A DNA stretch of 64,000 nt, from the NCBI GenBank assembly GCA_902524845.1, contig CABZEW010000005.1, positions 1 through 64,000 of the forward strand, in the 5' to 3' direction. Each line of letters begins with the position of its first letter. The stretch's first letter is position 1. The stretch comes from an uncultured Alphaproteobacteria bacterium (GTDB taxonomy: Bacteria; Pseudomonadota; Alphaproteobacteria; Rhodobacterales; Rhodobacteraceae). Below are positions 45,053-54,482 of this stretch, in pieces. Made by a program: the position numbers and the translations under genes. The notes below the pieces were generated by a model. The model saw only the letters and a list, made by a program, of their open reading frames with translations, was not told the DNA's origin and searched no databases.

Positions 45053-46721
45053 TAACAAAAAAAATTTCACGGAGTATCCTAGAACTCGAGCTAGATTGGT
45101 TCTATTCACTTTATTTGTTGTGATAGGATTCTTGTCGATAGGAACCAAAATAACATTTCTAGCTTCAAAGAAAAGTCAAAAAAATAAACATTATTCTGAG
45201 GCAGAGAAAATACCCTCTAGATTAAATATTTTGGATAGAAATGGATATATTTTAGCTACCAATCTTCAAGGGGTTTCTGTGTATGTTCGACCTGCAGAAA
45301 TTCAGGAAAAGTCACTTGTTGCTCAGCAATTAAAAAATATTTTTCCTGATTTGAAGAAAGCTGTGCTTTTAGATAAATTAAATGATGGTCGAAAGTTTTT
45401 CTGGTTGAAGAATCTAGTGTCACCAAAACAAGAAAAAGCACTTTTTGATCTAGGCCAACCAGGAGTTTATTTTGGCAAAAGAGAGTATCGTTTTTATCCT
45501 AATGGAAACTTGGCTTCTCATATTATTGGTTTCACTAAAGTAAATGAGCTCGGCGTAAATTACGCAAAAATCATGGGTATCTCAGGAGTTGAGAAAGCAT
45601 TTGAAAAAAAATTATCAGTGAAAGTTCTACCTGAATCAGAGAATAACGCAATTGAATTATCTGTAGACTTACCTGTTCAGGCAGAAGTAGAGAATGTTTT
45701 GAAAGAATGGCAAAAAAGAATGGGTGCCAAAGCTGGGGGAGTTGTAATTATGGACATACATAGTGGCGAAATACTCGCTCTTGCTTCGTCCCCAGATTTT
45801 GATGCTAACAAAGAAAGAGACCCCGTAAGAGAAAAGAAGGACACTAGTGTTTATTTTAATCGAGTAGTTCAAGGGGTCTATGAGATGGGATCCACTTTCA
45901 AATTATTTGCCGTTGCGCAAGGATTAGAATCAAATCTATTCGATGTAGATACTCTAATTGATACAACTGCATTTAGGATAAGTTCTAGAAAAATTGAGGA
46001 TAAATACAAATTCAATAGAAAGAGCTCTATCTATGAGATAATTGTAAAGTCTTCAAATGTTGGGTCTGCCAGGCTTGCATTAATGGTCGGAGAGAAAGGT
46101 TTGAAGGACATTTTTTCTACCCTTGGGCTACTTGAACCCGTGGGGTTGGAATTAGCGGAAGCAAACTTAACATCACCCATAATTCCAAAAGATTGGAGAG
46201 ATATAACTTTAGCAACCACCTCTTATGGGTATGGTATATCGGTTTCATTATTACATTTAGCGAAAGCATATGCAATATTAGGAAATGGGGGTTTTAGTAT
46301 AGAGCCTACCATATTGAAAAAAAACCTAGATGTTCAAATGCGTTCTAGAGTTTTAAAGAAAAAAACTTCTGACGAGATTCTTAAGTTACTGGAAGCTGTA
46401 GTTGCCGATCAGAGAGGGACGGCTAGAATTTTGGGTAGTAAACATTATCGCATTGGAGGAAAGACGGGAACGGCAGAAAAAATTGCAACCGACAGACCGG
46501 GATACCAAAAAGACAAGGTAATTTCAAATTTTGTAGGATTATTTCCACTTAAAGAACCTAAATATGTTATTGCTGCACTTTTAGATGAACCAGAGAATAG
46601 TTTTTTAAAGGAGCCTTGTCGATACTCGAGCTGTACTGTAGTACCCATGATCAAAAAATTAATAGAGCGAACGGGACCCATGATGAATGTTATTCCTGCG
46701 CAAAGTGGGGCGAAGTTTTAG
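45042..46721 (+). CDS. ftsI: Penicillin-binding protein 3 (septal transpeptidase)
   Basis: Division-specific class B penicillin-binding protein (559 aa) that crosslinks septal peptidoglycan. One membrane anchor (about 18-38), pedestal domain with LNILDRNGYILATN, then the transpeptidase domain: STFK (284-287), SSN (337-339), KTG (474-476). ATG 45042 overlaps the ftsL stop by 11 nt; the longer frame from 45018 would run deeper into ftsL. Partner of FtsW downstream. Confidence 0.96.
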   Translation: MIDSNKKNFTEYPRTRARLVLFTLFVVIGFLSIGTKITFLASKKSQKNKHYSEAEKIPSRLNILDRNGYILATNLQGVSVYVRPAEIQEKSLVAQQLKNIFPDLKKAVLLDKLNDGRKFFWLKNLVSPKQEKALFDLGQPGVYFGKREYRFYPNGNLASHIIGFTKVNELGVNYAKIMGISGVEKAFEKKLSVKVLPESENNAIELSVDLPVQAEVENVLKEWQKRMGAKAGGVVIMDIHSGEILALASSPDFDANKERDPVREKKDTSVYFNRVVQGVYEMGSTFKLFAVAQGLESNLFDVDTLIDTTAFRISSRKIEDKYKFNRKSSIYEIIVKSSNVGSARLALMVGEKGLKDIFSTLGLLEPVGLELAEANLTSPIIPKDWRDITLATTSYGYGISVSLLHLAKAYAILGNGGFSIEPTILKKNLDVQMRSRVLKKKTSDEILKLLEAVVADQRGTARILGSKHYRIGGKTGTAEKIATDRPGYQKDKVISNFVGLFPLKEPKYVIAALLDEPENSFLKEPCRYSSCTVVPMIKKLIERTGPMMNVIPAQSGAKF

Positions 46722-46751
46722 GGGATCTAGTAATGTGTGAGAGAATTAAAA

Positions 46752-48248
46752 ATGATTAGACTTTCCGCGCTGAATATCAAAGAGATTAATCGTAAAGGAA
46801 AATGGAAGTATAGCGATCCCGAGTTAACTGGTGTTGAAACCAGCTCACTTAGGATTGAAAATGGGCATATTTTTGTTGCCAAGCCAAGCAAAACCAAAAA
46901 CATCCATGGAGCAACATTTTGTAATCAAGCTTTTAAAAAAGGTGCAAGGCTCGTTATCTCTGACATAGAAGGGTATCAATATGCTCTAACCATGGACTTG
47001 AATCCAGCTGTACCCTTTTTATTGGTTGAGAATCTTGGGGGCACATTGGATTACATTTGTGAGAAATTTTATCCAGAAAAACCAAATTTTGTTATGGGAA
47101 TCACAGGAACAAATGGGAAAACATCCGTGGTAAATTTCAGTCAACAACTTATTGAACAAAAAAATAAAGGATGCGTAACTATAGGGACCTTGGGAGTTGG
47201 CGGAGTTATAAATTTAACAACTCAAAATACTACACCCGACCAACCCTTTATTTACAGAATTTTGCAAATGGCGAAGTCAAAGGGAGCAAATTATGCTCTT
47301 TTAGAGGTATCATCGCATGCTATAGCACAAGGGCGGGTAGACGGAGTTGCATTCAAGGTGTTCTGCTTCACAAATTTATCTCAAGATCATTTAGATTATC
47401 ATAAGGACATGGGAACATACTTTCAATCTAAGTTGAGCATTCTTGACATATTGAGTTTGGATACAAAAATAATTGTAAATATCGACGATGAATATGGAAA
47501 ACTATTTTTTGCTAAAGCAAAAAATATAGGTTTCAAAATTGAAACAATTGGTTTTAGCAATAAAGCAAATGTCAAGCTTAGGGTGCAACAAGGCACGTCT
47601 GATATTCAATCAGTTGAGATCATAAAAGGCGGACTGAGCTATAGATTTAGAACAAATTTAATCGGCAAATTTCAGGTGCAAAATTTGGGAATGGCTTTAC
47701 TTACATGTGAAACGTTTGGCTTTGAATTGGCTGAGCTGGTAAAGTATTGTAATTTTTTAAAACCGGTTCCTGGTAGATTAGAATTTGTTGGAAAAACAAA
47801 CTTAGGAGCGTCTATATATATCGATTTCGCGCATACTCCAGATGGATTAAAGCACCTATTAGAAACCCTAAGAGCTTTAACAAAGGGTCGGTTAATTTTG
47901 GTTTTTGGTGCTGGAGGAGAAAGAGATAAAGACAAAAGGAAACCTATGGGAGCGATAGCGAATGAATATTGTGATATGATTTATGTCACAGACGATAATC
48001 CTCGTCATGAGGATGCTGCATTTATAAGGCAGCAAATTATTCAGGGCTGTCCAAGTGCCATTGAAATTGGAGATAGGTCGGATGCGATCAAAATAGCAAT
48101 TAACAAAGCCAACTTCAATGATATAGTTATTATTGCTGGAAAAGGGCATGAACAGGAACAAATAGTCAAGGATAATTGTCTTCCTTTCAGTGACTTTGAG
48201 CAAGCTAGTACGGCGATCGAACTGATGGAGCGAATTGTAAGTGGCTGA
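46752..48248 (+). CDS. murE: UDP-MurNAc-Ala-Glu:meso-diaminopimelate ligase
   Basis: Adds the third residue of the peptidoglycan stem peptide in the cytoplasm. ATP loop GITGTNGKTSVVNF, SSHAIAQGRVDG, and FGAGGERDKDKR are seen. DNPR (in DDNPRHEDAAF) is the motif of enzymes that choose meso-diaminopimelate rather than lysine. I use ATG 46752 (498 aa), 14 nt after GAGAG; GTG 46737 is an alternative. It overlaps murF by 8 nt. Confidence 0.96.
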   Translation: MIRLSALNIKEINRKGKWKYSDPELTGVETSSLRIENGHIFVAKPSKTKNIHGATFCNQAFKKGARLVISDIEGYQYALTMDLNPAVPFLLVENLGGTLDYICEKFYPEKPNFVMGITGTNGKTSVVNFSQQLIEQKNKGCVTIGTLGVGGVINLTTQNTTPDQPFIYRILQMAKSKGANYALLEVSSHAIAQGRVDGVAFKVFCFTNLSQDHLDYHKDMGTYFQSKLSILDILSLDTKIIVNIDDEYGKLFFAKAKNIGFKIETIGFSNKANVKLRVQQGTSDIQSVEIIKGGLSYRFRTNLIGKFQVQNLGMALLTCETFGFELAELVKYCNFLKPVPGRLEFVGKTNLGASIYIDFAHTPDGLKHLLETLRALTKGRLILVFGAGGERDKDKRKPMGAIANEYCDMIYVTDDNPRHEDAAFIRQQIIQGCPSAIEIGDRSDAIKIAINKANFNDIVIIAGKGHEQEQIVKDNCLPFSDFEQASTAIELMERIVSG

Positions 48249-49671
48249 GGTTTTATGGAATAAAGTTAAAGCCGAGGCTGCAACTTTGGGTCAATGCAAA
48301 TCATTCTGGGAGGCTTCAGGCATATGTTATGATACTAGGAGAATAAATGAAGGAGATTTGTTTATAGCTCTTCCTGGAAGAAGAGATGGTCATGATTTTG
48401 TTAAAGCGGCATTTGATCGAGGGGCTGCAGCTGCCATGGTCACCAAAATACCAATTGGTTTAGATGAAAAGGATAAATTACTAGTTGTCGACGACGTAAT
48501 GAAGGCATTAGTCAGAATGGCAAAGATTGCGAGGAGTGAGACTGATGCAACTTTCATTGGAATTACAGGGACGTCTGGAAAAACTTCCACTAAGGACATG
48601 GGAGGTCTGGTGTTTCAAAGCTTTGGAAAAACCCACTTTTCACAGAGAAGCTACAACAATATTTTGGGATGCTCGTTAACATTAGCTACCATACCAAAAA
48701 AAACTGATTATGTTCTGGTAGAAATTGGCACAAGTAACCTAGGAGAAATTGCAGCGTTGTCGCAGATGGTCAAACCTGACCATGTTATAATAACAGATGT
48801 ATCAATTGGTCATATTGAAGGTCTAAAGTCTCTTGATAACATCGTCAAAGAGAAAGCTTCCATTTGTTTGGGACAAAAACAAAAAGGCACAGCAATTATA
48901 CCCACTAGTATTGAAAGATTTGGCCAACTTAAGGAAAAAGTTGAGAGTTTTGGTTCAAGCGTGATCTCATTTGGAGAAGAGAAAAGCAGTGATGTGAGAA
49001 TAAGCAATTCAGAAGTAGAAAGCACGGCTATTACTGCAAGAATTTTAGATCAAGAACACAATTCATTGGATTTAAAGCTTAAAACTACTGGAAAGCATTA
49101 TGTAAAAAATGCAGCAGCGCTGTTGACTCTAGTAGCTTCATTAAAGCTGAGCTCAGCTAAAGCAATCACAGCTCTAGAGAAGTGGACCCCTTCAGCTGGA
49201 CGTGGCCAAGTTTCTGAAATAAAATTTAAGAAAGGTGAGCGTAGTATAGCTATACACCTTATAGACGAAAGCTATAACGCAAACCCCGGCTCAATAAGAT
49301 GCTCCTTGGAAACTCTTGCTTGTATTTTCACAAACAAAAAAAATACATGTCATCCTAATATGAGGATAGCGGTATTAGGAGACATGCTAGAACTTGGATC
49401 CTCAGAGGTAAAAGAGCATATGAATATATTGAAATTTGCAAGACTGAGTCAGATTGATAAAATTTATTGTGTTGGTTCTAGAATGAGAAAGCTTTACGAT
49501 GTGTTACCAATTTCTAAGCAGGGTTTTTGGACTGAAACCGCAGAAGAAATGCAACACGTTTTAGTTAATAAACTTAAAAACGGCGATATAGTAATGATAA
49601 AAGGCTCTTTCTCAATGAGGATGGGTAATATAGTAAGCGAGTTGAAAAGACTTAACAATCTAGAGTTTTAG
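48241..49671 (+). CDS. murF: UDP-MurNAc-tripeptide:D-Ala-D-Ala ligase
   Basis: Adds the D-Ala-D-Ala dipeptide to complete UDP-MurNAc-pentapeptide. Mur-ligase features: an N-terminal YDTRRINEGDLFIALPG domain, ATP loop GITGTSGKTSTKD, SYNNILGCSLTL, and VLGDMLELGSSEVKEH. The start is GTG 48241, inside the end of murE, which implies coupled translation. 476 aa is typical. Confidence 0.96.
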   Translation: MAEVLWNKVKAEAATLGQCKSFWEASGICYDTRRINEGDLFIALPGRRDGHDFVKAAFDRGAAAAMVTKIPIGLDEKDKLLVVDDVMKALVRMAKIARSETDATFIGITGTSGKTSTKDMGGLVFQSFGKTHFSQRSYNNILGCSLTLATIPKKTDYVLVEIGTSNLGEIAALSQMVKPDHVIITDVSIGHIEGLKSLDNIVKEKASICLGQKQKGTAIIPTSIERFGQLKEKVESFGSSVISFGEEKSSDVRISNSEVESTAITARILDQEHNSLDLKLKTTGKHYVKNAAALLTLVASLKLSSAKAITALEKWTPSAGRGQVSEIKFKKGERSIAIHLIDESYNANPGSIRCSLETLACIFTNKKNTCHPNMRIAVLGDMLELGSSEVKEHMNILKFARLSQIDKIYCVGSRMRKLYDVLPISKQGFWTETAEEMQHVLVNKLKNGDIVMIKGSFSMRMGNIVSELKRLNNLEF

Positions 49672-49673
49672 CA

Positions 49674-50759
49674 ATGTTATATTTTTTGAGTTTTTTATCA
49701 GATGGTGGAGATGTCTTTAACCTATTCCGTTATATAACTTTTAGAGCAGGGGGTGCTTTTTTTACAGCGCTCATAATATTTTTTACGTTTGGTAGGTACA
49801 GCATAAATTTTTTAAAAAAACTTCAAAAAGAGGGTCAACCAATCAGAAAAGATGGACCACAGGAGCACATTATTAAAAAAGCTGGCACTCCTACGATGGG
49901 GGGGGTGATCATATTGTTGGGGGTAACTGTTTCTACTATCCTATGGGCTCGCCTAGATAATCAGTATGTTTGGATTATATTATTTGTGACTTTCTCTTTT
50001 GGTATCATAGGGTTGATCGATGACTATATTAAGGTCACTAAAAAAAGTTATGGGGGGCTTTCAGGTCGCCTGAGATTGATGTTTGGGTTTTTGATAGCTT
50101 TTATCGCGGTCTACTTCATTCAGGTCCAACATCTAGATGACTTAAATAGATCTTTGGCCTTACCCATTTTCAAAGATCATTTGGTATTTATGGGAGCTCT
50201 TTTTTTCCCTTTTGCTATGATCGTGGTTGTTGGCTCCGCTAATGCTGTTAACTTGACAGACGGATTGGATGGATTGGCAATAATGCCAGTCATAATAGCA
50301 GGAGCATCGTTAGGTATAATTGCTTACATAGTTGGCAGAGCTGATTATTCTTCATATCTGGATATTCACTACATTAGAGGGGGTGGTGAGATTCTTATAT
50401 TTTCTTCTGCTTTAATAGGTAGTGGATTGGGGTTTTTATGGTACAACGCCCCGCCGGCGGCAGTTTTCATGGGAGATACTGGATCATTATCTCTTGGTTC
50501 GGCGCTAGGCTGCATAGCGGTATCAATAAAACATGAACTTGTCTTATTTATAGTTGGTGGATTATTCGTCATCGAGACGCTTTCTGTTATTATACAAGTT
50601 TTGTTTTTTAAGATTACAGGAAAACGAGTTTTTCTGATGGCACCCATTCATCACCATTTTGAAAAACTGGGTTGGTCTGAGTCCCAGATCGTTATAAGGT
50701 TCTGGATTATTGCTGTCATATTAGCTGCTCTTGGAATGGCAACTCTTAAACTTCGGTAG
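49674..50759 (+). CDS. mraY: Phospho-MurNAc-pentapeptide translocase
   Basis: Polytopic membrane enzyme (361 aa) that transfers phospho-MurNAc-pentapeptide to undecaprenyl phosphate, giving lipid I. GTPTMGGVIILLG, the catalytic region ANAVNLTDGLDGLAI, FMGDTGSLSLGSALG and the C-terminal histidine motif APIHHHFEKLGW are all present, along with about ten membrane helices. It follows murF by 2 nt and is followed by murD after 1 nt. Confidence 0.97.
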   Translation: MLYFLSFLSDGGDVFNLFRYITFRAGGAFFTALIIFFTFGRYSINFLKKLQKEGQPIRKDGPQEHIIKKAGTPTMGGVIILLGVTVSTILWARLDNQYVWIILFVTFSFGIIGLIDDYIKVTKKSYGGLSGRLRLMFGFLIAFIAVYFIQVQHLDDLNRSLALPIFKDHLVFMGALFFPFAMIVVVGSANAVNLTDGLDGLAIMPVIIAGASLGIIAYIVGRADYSSYLDIHYIRGGGEILIFSSALIGSGLGFLWYNAPPAAVFMGDTGSLSLGSALGCIAVSIKHELVLFIVGGLFVIETLSVIIQVLFFKITGKRVFLMAPIHHHFEKLGWSESQIVIRFWIIAVILAALGMATLKLR

Positions 50760-50760
50760 C

Positions 50761-52161
50761 ATGCTAAATTCACACAACTTGAGAAATAAAAAAGTCGGGA
50801 TCCTGGGCCTTGGAAAAACAGGTTTGTCTGTTATAAAGGCAATGGAGCAAGCTGGCGCTTTGCTCACATGCTGGGATGATGAGAAAGAAAAGAGGGTTAG
50901 TTTAGGAGGAAGTAATGTCACAGTTAAGAATCTCAATAATAAAAACTTACTCAGGAAGTTAGATCTTCTAGTTGTCAGCCCAGGTATTCCTCATTTATAC
51001 CCCAAGCCGCATCCAGTGGTCAGATTGGCATATGAATTAAACATAAGGATAGACAATGATATTGGGCTTTTTTTTTCAAGGCATATTCAAGATGAATATG
51101 AAACTTTCAGTAACCCGCCTAAGATCATCGCGATAACCGGATCAAATGGAAAATCTACAGCAACTGCGTTAGCTGGTCACGTGTTCTCTAAAGTTTTTAG
51201 AGATGTAGAAATCGGAGGAAATATTGGCAAACCTGTGTTAGAATTAAGCCCCCTTAGGGATGGTTCTGTGAGGATCCTAGAACTCTCGTCCTATCAGATA
51301 GAGTTAGCGAAAAATTTAGCCCCAAACTTTGCCGCTTTCATTAATTTCTCTTCAGACCATGGTCAGAGACACGGGGGGCTCGGCGGCTATTTTTATGCTA
51401 AAGCACGCTTATTTTTGGAAAACTTAACAGAAATGTCGGTTGTTAACATTGATACTGCTGAGGGATTGTTTTTATATCAGCGACTTAGCTCAACAGATAA
51501 TAAAATCATTGCCATAACTAGTAAAGTAGACGTCAAAGATTATCAATGGGCTATCAGCCTTAAAGGATGTTTCATCACAGAATGGCAAAAGGGCCGGCAA
51601 GTCTTTTCCTATGATTTAAGAAATTTAGATAGTAGTTTAATTATATTGCGAGAAAGTATTCTAGTTGTGTACGCATTGGCAAGATCATATGGTATGGCTC
51701 CTAAAAGTATTCTAATTAATTGCCTTGAGTTTATTCCGCTTAAGCACAGGAATCAGGAGGTGGATGTTATTGAGGGTGTAGCTTTTATAAACGATAGCAA
51801 ATCTACAAATGTTGATGCAACTAAACATGCCTTAAAATTTTATAAAAATGTCCATTTGATTGTAGGAGGGCAAGCAAAAGAAAATAATTTTGATCAACTT
51901 CAAGAAGGTATGGAAAATGTTTCCCGGATCTACTCCATGGGAGAGGCAGCTTCGCTTATAGCAAGGAGCTTCCAAAGTTATAAATTGGAGCAATTTATGA
52001 CCTTGGATAAGGCTCTTGAGAAAGCAATAAGTTATTCCAGGGAAGGAGATACAATTTTATTTTCACCAGCTTGCGCTAGTTTTGATCAATACTTGAATTT
52101 TGAAGAGCGAGGCGATCATTTTATCTCCCTAGTTGAGCATCATAGAAAAAATTTAATTTAG
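50761..52161 (+). CDS. murD: UDP-MurNAc-L-alanine:D-glutamate ligase
   Basis: Adds D-glutamate to UDP-MurNAc-alanine. The N-terminal Rossmann segment VGILGLGKTGLSV, ATP loop ITGSNGKSTATAL, FINDSKSTNVDAT, and VGGQAKENNF match the family. ATG 50761 (466 aa) begins 1 nt after the mraY stop; the frame is open 10 codons further back into mraY, but there is no reason to prefer that. A 54-nt gap precedes ftsW. Confidence 0.96.
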   Translation: MLNSHNLRNKKVGILGLGKTGLSVIKAMEQAGALLTCWDDEKEKRVSLGGSNVTVKNLNNKNLLRKLDLLVVSPGIPHLYPKPHPVVRLAYELNIRIDNDIGLFFSRHIQDEYETFSNPPKIIAITGSNGKSTATALAGHVFSKVFRDVEIGGNIGKPVLELSPLRDGSVRILELSSYQIELAKNLAPNFAAFINFSSDHGQRHGGLGGYFYAKARLFLENLTEMSVVNIDTAEGLFLYQRLSSTDNKIIAITSKVDVKDYQWAISLKGCFITEWQKGRQVFSYDLRNLDSSLIILRESILVVYALARSYGMAPKSILINCLEFIPLKHRNQEVDVIEGVAFINDSKSTNVDATKHALKFYKNVHLIVGGQAKENNFDQLQEGMENVSRIYSMGEAASLIARSFQSYKLEQFMTLDKALEKAISYSREGDTILFSPACASFDQYLNFEERGDHFISLVEHHRKNLI

Positions 52162-52215
52162 TTTGTCTTTTAAGTGCAAGTAATGCTAGTCTCAATTTAA
52201 AAAAGAGCAGTTACA

Positions 52216-53376
52216 ATGACAGATATTATACACGGTAGCCCAAGGGCTCTTCCCGTAGATAATCCATTTTTTCGTTGGTGGCTATCGATTGATCAATGGA
52301 CTTTGTTAGCGACTTTAGGCCTCATTGTAGTAGGATTACTGATGTCAATGGCTGGCTCAGTGCCTCTCGCAGACTCTAATGATATGCCCACTTTTTACTA
52401 CGTTTACAGGCACGCTATTTACGCAGTTATTTCATTTTTTCTAATTATTTTTTTATCCACAATGAGCTTACCACTTATACGAAGATTTGGAATAGTAGGA
52501 TTTTTTTTGGTGGTTTTTGCACTTGTACTTCTTCCAATTTTTGGGACAGATTTTGGAAAAGGAGCAGTAAGATGGTACTCTTTAACTTGGATAACAATTC
52601 AACCTTCTGAATATTTAAAGCCATTTTTTGTGGTTTTTGTATCTTGGATTGTCGCGGGGAACATAAATAGTAATCCACGAGCGGCGCTTATTTTATCCTT
52701 TTTTTCAATGTCGGTCTGTGTGTTTTTACTGACATTGCAGCCAGACCTTGGTCAGACAGTGGTTTTAATAGGGTGCTGGGTTTTGATCCATTTTGTCGTT
52801 GGAGTGTCTTGGCTGTTCTCTGCGGCTTTTTTCACTTTTGTCGCCAGTATCGCTTTTATATTTTATCAATTCTCCAACCATGTGGCGATCAGATTAAAGA
52901 CCTTTTTTTCAAACGTCATTGAACCAACATCTCAAATGGGTTTAGTTGAACAGGCAATCCACGCCGGGGGTTTTCTTGGCGTTGGTGCTGGAAATGGAAA
53001 AATTAAGTGGAGCCTGCCTGATGCGCATACTGATTTTATCATCGCGGTAGCAATTGAAGAATTTGGTCTTATCGTGTTTTTTTTAGTCTTGACACTTTTT
53101 ATAATTATATTGTTGAGAACATTATCGAGGTTGCTACTGGAAAGAAATCCGTTTCTATTATTGGTTGGCCTGGGATTGTTGACGATTATTCAGACACAGG
53201 CACTTATTAATTTAGGGGTTGCAGCGCGGTTGCTTCCAACAAAGGGCATGACACTACCATTTATAAGCTATGGAGGGTCTTCGATGGTTGCTATGGGAAT
53301 ATTAATGGGTCTCCTACTTAACGTTACTAGGCGTAGAACCACTGAGAACATAGATAGTTTCATGGGTGGCACTTGA
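52216..53376 (+). CDS. ftsW: Septal SEDS glycosyltransferase FtsW
   Basis: Polytopic SEDS protein (386 aa) that polymerises septal glycan from lipid II with FtsI. Family features: KGAVRWYSLTWITIQPSE, LTLQPDLGQTVVL, GAGNGKIKWSLPDAHTDFI and the C-terminal GMTLPFISYGGSSM. About ten membrane helices. It ends TGATG, so murG restarts on its last base. Confidence 0.96.
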   Translation: MTDIIHGSPRALPVDNPFFRWWLSIDQWTLLATLGLIVVGLLMSMAGSVPLADSNDMPTFYYVYRHAIYAVISFFLIIFLSTMSLPLIRRFGIVGFFLVVFALVLLPIFGTDFGKGAVRWYSLTWITIQPSEYLKPFFVVFVSWIVAGNINSNPRAALILSFFSMSVCVFLLTLQPDLGQTVVLIGCWVLIHFVVGVSWLFSAAFFTFVASIAFIFYQFSNHVAIRLKTFFSNVIEPTSQMGLVEQAIHAGGFLGVGAGNGKIKWSLPDAHTDFIIAVAIEEFGLIVFFLVLTLFIIILLRTLSRLLLERNPFLLLVGLGLLTIIQTQALINLGVAARLLPTKGMTLPFISYGGSSMVAMGILMGLLLNVTRRRTTENIDSFMGGT

Positions 53377-54482
53377 TGAGTAAGAAGGGTGTTTGCGTAT
53401 TATCAACTGGGGGTACTGGAGGTCATGTGTTACCTTGTGTCGCCTTGGCAAGTGAGCTTAATCATATCGGATGGGAGGTTATAATCTTTTCCGATGTAAG
53501 AGGGCTACAGTTCTTGGATCAAAATTCAAGGCAATACTCAATAGAAGTCATCAATATTTCTTCTGAAACATTATCGCTTCAAAAAAAAATTATAGAATTG
53601 TCTTATCAAGTACCCCTTGCAGCTCTGCGTGCAGGGAAAATAATGGTTCGCAAAAAGCCGAAAATGGTAGTGGGTTTTGGAGGACTTTCAACTTTCCCAA
53701 TTCTGTTGATGTCAGTTCTACTCAAGATACCCCTGTTCATTCAGGAACAGAATGCAGTTCTAGGAAGAGTAAATAGATTGTTTCAAAGGTTCAGCAGAAC
53801 AGTCTTTTGCCATTTCTCAAATACTTTGTTTTTGGACCCCAAAAAGGGCTTGAATACTGGTAACCCAATAAGAAATAAAGTCCTAGAAAAGTCTAATTCC
53901 CAGTACTTAGTGCCAGGCCCTTGGCCTATTACATTATTGGTGCTTGGAGGATCGCAAGGCGCAGGGTTACTTTCTGATGTAATTCCAATCTCTATAGGAA
54001 TGCTCCCAAAAAAAACTCAAGAGAGATTAACAATATTTCATCAGGCAAGAAAAGCCGATATTGAACACGTTACATCGGCGTACAGAAATATGGGCATGAG
54101 AGCCTATGTTCAACCATTTTTTGAAGATGTCGATAGGCTGATTTCAGAGGCTCAGTTAATAGTTTGTAGAGCTGGTTCTAATACACTAGCCGATATTTCG
54201 ATTGTTGGAAGACCAGCAATCCTTATACCTTTAAAACACGCCAAGGACGATCACCAACTTCATAATGCTAAAAAATTTGCTAATGAGGGAGCAGCAATAG
54301 TTCTTGAAGAAAGCCCAAATCTCATGGAAGAGGTGTCTGAAAAGTTGCGGCTCATTTTTAAATCTCCTTCAAAAGCTAGAGCTATGGCTTACCAAGCAAT
54401 GGAGCAAGGTAAACCGAATGCTTCAAAAAACATAATCAATATAATTGAAGTATCTTTGGGAGATAACAATGCTAGCTACTAG
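53376..54482 (+). CDS. murG: Lipid II synthase MurG
   Basis: Membrane-associated glycosyltransferase that adds GlcNAc to lipid I. N-terminal glycine motif STGGTGGHVLPCVALA, FIQEQNAVLGRVNR, GGSQGAGLLSDVIP, and the acceptor-domain stretch VCRAGSNTLADI are visible. ATG 53376 (368 aa) shares its A with the ftsW TGA. It overlaps murC by 14 nt. Confidence 0.96.
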   Translation: MSKKGVCVLSTGGTGGHVLPCVALASELNHIGWEVIIFSDVRGLQFLDQNSRQYSIEVINISSETLSLQKKIIELSYQVPLAALRAGKIMVRKKPKMVVGFGGLSTFPILLMSVLLKIPLFIQEQNAVLGRVNRLFQRFSRTVFCHFSNTLFLDPKKGLNTGNPIRNKVLEKSNSQYLVPGPWPITLLVLGGSQGAGLLSDVIPISIGMLPKKTQERLTIFHQARKADIEHVTSAYRNMGMRAYVQPFFEDVDRLISEAQLIVCRAGSNTLADISIVGRPAILIPLKHAKDDHQLHNAKKFANEGAAIVLEESPNLMEEVSEKLRLIFKSPSKARAMAYQAMEQGKPNASKNIINIIEVSLGDNNASY